From the NCBI GenBank assembly GCA_035761805.1, contig DASTQL010000229.1, positions 1 through 21,833 on the forward strand: a DNA stretch of 21,833 nucleotides. Reading direction: 5' to 3'. The translations under genes and the position numbers were made by a program. The notes below the pieces were generated by a model. That model saw only the letters and a list, made by a program, of their open reading frames with translations. It made no database searches and had not been told where the DNA came from. Below, one piece after another: positions 19,664-21,833 of the stretch. The DNA comes from DASTQL01 sp035761805. GTDB taxonomy: Bacteria > Actinomycetota > Actinomycetes > Jiangellales > Jiangellaceae. Position 1 is the stretch's first letter; the number at the start of each line of letters is the position of its first letter.

Positions 19664-20536
19664 ATGAGACGGATCCCGCGCGCCACCACGGTCGCGGCCG
19701 CGCTGGCGGGCGCGGTCGTGACCGCCGCGGCTGCGGCGGCGGTGGTCGTCGGCGCGGAGGATGCTCCCCCCGACCCCGCGGCGGCGGCACCGTCTGCGGC
19801 ACCTGAGCCCGCCGACTGGCCGGACCCGGTGCGGATTCCGGTCGGGGCTCGCCTGCTCCCCAACCTCACCAGCCTTCCGGCCGAGGACGTCTCGCTGGAG
19901 GTGGTGGACGGCGCGCGCGGACTGCGGTTCGCCGGCATCCTGGCCAACCCGGGGGGCGCCCCGCTCGAGGTCGTGCCGGAGCCCGGCCGGACCTGCCCCG
20001 AGGAGCAGCGGCACGTGAGCCAGGTCTTCTTCCACGACGTGGACGGCGACGGTCGGTACGACCGGTCGGTCGACACGAGGACGAGCACCAGGCCGCTCGG
20101 CTGCATGCTGTTCCACCCCGACCACGACCACTGGCACGTCGACTCCAGTGCCCGCTACGCCCTGACGCGCCCCGGCGAGGGCGTCCCGGTCGTGTCGCAG
20201 GACAAGGTCAGCTTCTGCCTGCGGGACAACCGGACACTCGGCACGGACGTGGCCGAGCCCACGGACGTGGCCGAGCCAGCGGAGTACTACGGGGAGTGCG
20301 AGCGGGACACGCGGCAGGGCATCTCGGCGGGATGGGCCGACGTCTACCGGGCGACGCTGCCCTCCCAGAAGCTCGAGCTTCCGGCGGAACTGCCGGACGG
20401 CACCTACTGCCTACACACCGCGGCTGACCCCTACGACCTGGTGCTGGAGTCCGACGAGACCGACAACGCCTCCGTGGTCGCGGTGGCGCTGTCCGGGGAC
20501 ACCGCCACCGCCGCGGGCGCCGCCCCCTGCGGCTGA
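19664..20536 (+). CDS. Lysyl-oxidase-like secreted protein
   Basis: A 290-aa exported protein of the lysyl oxidase-like family. The N-terminus (RR, then an Ala-rich hydrophobic stretch 10-30) is a signal peptide or anchor, followed by an Ala/Pro linker. The copper-binding region is H151-PDHDHWHVD with H154, H156 and H158, in the FHPDHDHWHVDSSARYAL block. Other conserved parts are VFFHDVDGDGRYDR (121-134), SFCLRDN, GISAGWADVYRATLPSQKLEL and a C-terminal LPDGTYCLHTAADP with several Cys for disulfides. Lysyl oxidases oxidise amines; bacterial members are poorly studied, and whether the quinone cofactor residues exist here is not clear. An 18-bp tandem duplication (20243-20278) repeats TDVAEP. 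Start ATG 19664 fits the -10 box 8 nt upstream; the frame is open earlier without similarity. Confidence 0.9.
   Translation: MRRIPRATTVAAALAGAVVTAAAAAAVVVGAEDAPPDPAAAAPSAAPEPADWPDPVRIPVGARLLPNLTSLPAEDVSLEVVDGARGLRFAGILANPGGAPLEVVPEPGRTCPEEQRHVSQVFFHDVDGDGRYDRSVDTRTSTRPLGCMLFHPDHDHWHVDSSARYALTRPGEGVPVVSQDKVSFCLRDNRTLGTDVAEPTDVAEPAEYYGECERDTRQGISAGWADVYRATLPSQKLELPAELPDGTYCLHTAADPYDLVLESDETDNASVVAVALSGDTATAAGAAPCG
20243..20278 (+). repeat. 18-bp tandem duplication within the lysyl-oxidase-like gene
   Basis: ACGGACGTGGCCGAGCCC at 20243-20260 is repeated at 20261-20278 with one difference in the last base. It duplicates six residues (TDVAEP) in frame, in a loop between the SFCLRDN strand and the YYGECERDT block. 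Confidence 0.85.
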
Positions 20537-20559
20537 CCGCCCCCGGCCCTCCACCGCCG

Positions 20560-21045
20560 TCACGAGCTCCTGCCCAGCCCCGAGCGCGGACGACCCCTCA
20601 GGACCACGAAGGCGACCGCCAGCCAGAGCAGCGGCCACGGCGCGCCGCCGGCAGCCACCGCGACGATCGCGAGTACGACGGCCAGGAGGACGAACAACCC
20701 GACCCATCGACCGGGGAGCCCTGCCCACCCGGAGCAGCCATGGGCGGCCGGCCGGCCTCCGTACGGGGTCGGGTTCGCCCCCGACCAGGCTCCGTGCAGG
20801 CCCTGCCACCGCTGGTCGGGCCGGGTGCGACGGGCGGGCCGGACGACCTCGACCGCCGCGTCGTCGGGTGGCAGGTCGGCGGTCAGCGGTACGAGCTCGT
20901 CGACGTAGGTCGCGGCGAACGCCGCATCCAGCCGTTCGCCGAACTCGTCGAGGCCGATGCGCCCCTCGGCATGGGCGGTGCGCAGCGCTCCGGCGACCTG
21001 CTCGCGGTCGACGTCTCCGGCCCGCCACCGAGCGGGAGTGCTCAT
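20560..21045 (-). CDS. DUF1707 domain membrane protein
   Basis: A 161-aa protein. Residues 1-55 match DUF1707, a short actinobacterial domain related to SHOCT: the VDREQVAGALRTAHAEGRIGLDEFGERLDAAFAATYVDEL stretch with TADLP after it. A Pro/Gly-rich linker follows, then two hydrophobic segments (about 113-132 and 135-150) and a basic tail. The start ATG 21045 overlaps the stop of the PadR gene (ATGA), so the two are translated together. The pairing of PadR with a small DUF1707 membrane protein suggests the membrane protein belongs to the PadR regulon. It converges with the lysyl-oxidase-like gene (23 bp between stops). Biochemical role unknown. Confidence 0.9.
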   Translation of the reverse strand: MSTPARWRAGDVDREQVAGALRTAHAEGRIGLDEFGERLDAAFAATYVDELVPLTADLPPDDAAVEVVRPARRTRPDQRWQGLHGAWSGANPTPYGGRPAAHGCSGWAGLPGRWVGLFVLLAVVLAIVAVAAGGAPWPLLWLAVAFVVLRGRPRSGLGRSS

Positions 21046-21788
21046 GTCGCGGCCCGGCCGGTGTCGTCGGCGGACCCGTCCTCCGACGCGTCGTCGTCAT
21101 CGGGGGCGTCCTCAGCGAGCAGGAGGTAGAGCTCGCGGCGCGTGCGCTCGAGCAGCTCGGTGGCCGCCCGCCGCTGCGCCTCGGAGCCGGCCGACGCGAC
21201 CTGGACGGCCGCACCACCGACCTGGAAGAGCACCTCGCCGAGCTCGCGGATGCCGCCACCGACCGGCTCGGTGTCGTCGCTCCAGAGCCCCGCGAAGTCC
21301 GACGCCCGCTCGGCCGCGAGCCTCCGGCCCTCGTCGGTGAGGCGGAACACCCGGCGACCCTCGGCGTCCTCGGCGCGGACGAGGCCCTCGTCCTCGAGCT
21401 GGGCCAGTGTCGGGTAGACCGAGCCGGGACTCGGCCGCCAGCGGCCCTCGCTGCGGGTCGTGATCTCCTGGATCAGCTGGTAGCCGTGCATCGGCTCCTC
21501 GGCCAGCAGTCCGACGATCGCCAACCGGACGTCCCCGCGCCCGCGTGACCCTCGCCGGTGCCCGTGGCCGCGCCAGGCCCCTCCCCCGAAGACGTCGAAG
21601 GGCTGACCCCACGGCGATCCGGGCCGGGCCCACGGCGGTGGCCCGCCCCAGCCCCGGCCGCCACGGCCGTGGCCGCCCCAACCGTGGCCCGTCCGGGCGC
21701 CCATCGCGGCCCCGATCAGGTCCCGCAGCGCGGCCGAGCCGGCCCACTGCCCGAGGGGCGGGCACCCCGCCCCGGAGAACGTCGTCAT
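21042..21788 (-). CDS. PadR family transcriptional regulator
   Basis: A 248-aa repressor-type regulator. The winged helix lies at about residues 86-150: VRLAIVGLLAEEPMHGYQLIQEI, then WRPSPGSVYPTLAQLEDEGLV and a wing ending in RRVFRLTDEGRRLAAE. The C-terminal part is a helical dimerisation region ending in an acidic tail (DDDDASEDGSADD). Unusually, about 60 residues rich in Gly, Arg, His and Trp (31-88) precede the winged helix; such tails occur in actinobacterial PadR proteins with a DUF1707 neighbour. Start ATG 21788 has a strong ribosome site (GGGAGG, 6 nt spacing). A palindromic AT-rich site lies about 40 bp upstream, at the end of the window, fitting autoregulation. Confidence 0.92.
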   Translation of the reverse strand: MTTFSGAGCPPLGQWAGSAALRDLIGAAMGARTGHGWGGHGRGGRGWGGPPPWARPGSPWGQPFDVFGGGAWRGHGHRRGSRGRGDVRLAIVGLLAEEPMHGYQLIQEITTRSEGRWRPSPGSVYPTLAQLEDEGLVRAEDAEGRRVFRLTDEGRRLAAERASDFAGLWSDDTEPVGGGIRELGEVLFQVGGAAVQVASAGSEAQRRAATELLERTRRELYLLLAEDAPDDDDASEDGSADDTGRAAT

Positions 21789-21824
21789 GGCCGACCTCCC
21801 GTGTGACGTGTCGCGATGCCTCGA

Positions 21825-21833
21825 CGATATATC
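21825..21833 (-). promoter_or_regulatory. Promoter/operator of the PadR-DUF1707 operon, cut by the window end
   Basis: GATATATC at 21826-21833 is an 8-bp palindrome in otherwise GC-rich DNA. On the minus strand TATCGT (21830-21825) fits a -10 box about 37 nt before the PadR ATG. PadR regulators often bind ATATC-type palindromes overlapping their own promoter. The upstream half is outside the window. Confidence 0.4.

Noticed and set aside
19664..20536. Extending the lysyl-oxidase-like gene upstream to 18914, where the frame is still open
   Set aside because: The added region runs antisense over the LeuA-domain gene and the 28-aa ORF, has no signal peptide and no similarity; ATG 19664 has the signal sequence and a well-placed -10 box.
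1..21833. CRISPR arrays, insertion sequences, integrase genes or attachment sites
   Set aside because: No evenly spaced direct repeats, transposase or integrase motifs were found; the tRNA 3' ends have no nearby duplicate that would mark an integrated element.

Overview
The window comes from a high-GC actinomycete. Support for this: GC-rich third codon positions throughout, frequent GTG starts, promoters with TANNNT -10 boxes placed 6-8 nt before the start codon (leaderless genes), actinobacterial families such as the UdgX-type uracil-DNA glycosylase, DUF1707, and the orphan family usually labelled '3-methyladenine DNA glycosylase', and a chromosomal grouping of gltX, tRNA-Gln/Glu, ilvE, cimA and leuB like that of other Actinomycetes. 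The genus cannot be fixed from the sequence; a Propionibacteriales or Micrococcales relative is a reasonable guess. No phage, plasmid, IS element or CRISPR array is visible; this is core chromosome with a few decaying accessory genes.

Layout. 1-420: end of a DUF4440/SnoaL-like gene, a shared terminator, and a minus-strand tRNA-Gln/tRNA-Glu operon with its promoter. 504-1260: an OsmC-family gene with a frameshift and a remnant of a DUF222/HNH endonuclease. 1263-4562 (minus): operon of a fumarylacetoacetase-fold hydrolase, glutamyl-tRNA synthetase and a CPBP membrane protease, all overlapping or coupled. 4617-6818: the orphan glycosylase-like gene, a 2H phosphoesterase and a SixA-like phosphatase. 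6850-8497: a frameshifted LuxR regulator facing a truncated small gene, in a patch with unusual inverted repeats. 8332-12191 (minus): branched-chain amino acid genes ilvE, udgX, cimA and a small ACT-like gene. cimA is preceded by a leader peptide and an intrinsic terminator, which is a classical attenuator. 12294-15709: a membrane protein divergent from a two-component histidine kinase/response regulator pair, then a PEMT/ICMT-type methyltransferase. 15763-17769: zinc alcohol dehydrogenase and a zinc-ribbon/excalibur membrane protein. 17747-19525 (minus): leuB, a 28-aa small ORF, and a stand-alone LeuA regulatory domain with an upstream mini-ORF and alternative hairpins. 19664-21788: lysyl-oxidase-like secreted protein, DUF1707 membrane protein and PadR regulator.

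Together, CimA, LeuB and IlvE supply three enzymes of the threonine-independent (citramalate) route to isoleucine and of leucine synthesis; LeuCD is outside the window. The most interesting theme is layered control of this pathway: a Val-Leu-Ile-Ile leader peptide attenuator before cimA, a translationally coupled ACT-like small protein after cimA, a free LeuA allosteric domain next to leuB, and a shared 12-bp motif flanking that last block. Two genes (OsmC, LuxR) carry net -1 frameshifts; whether these are real mutations or assembly errors cannot be told from the sequence alone.
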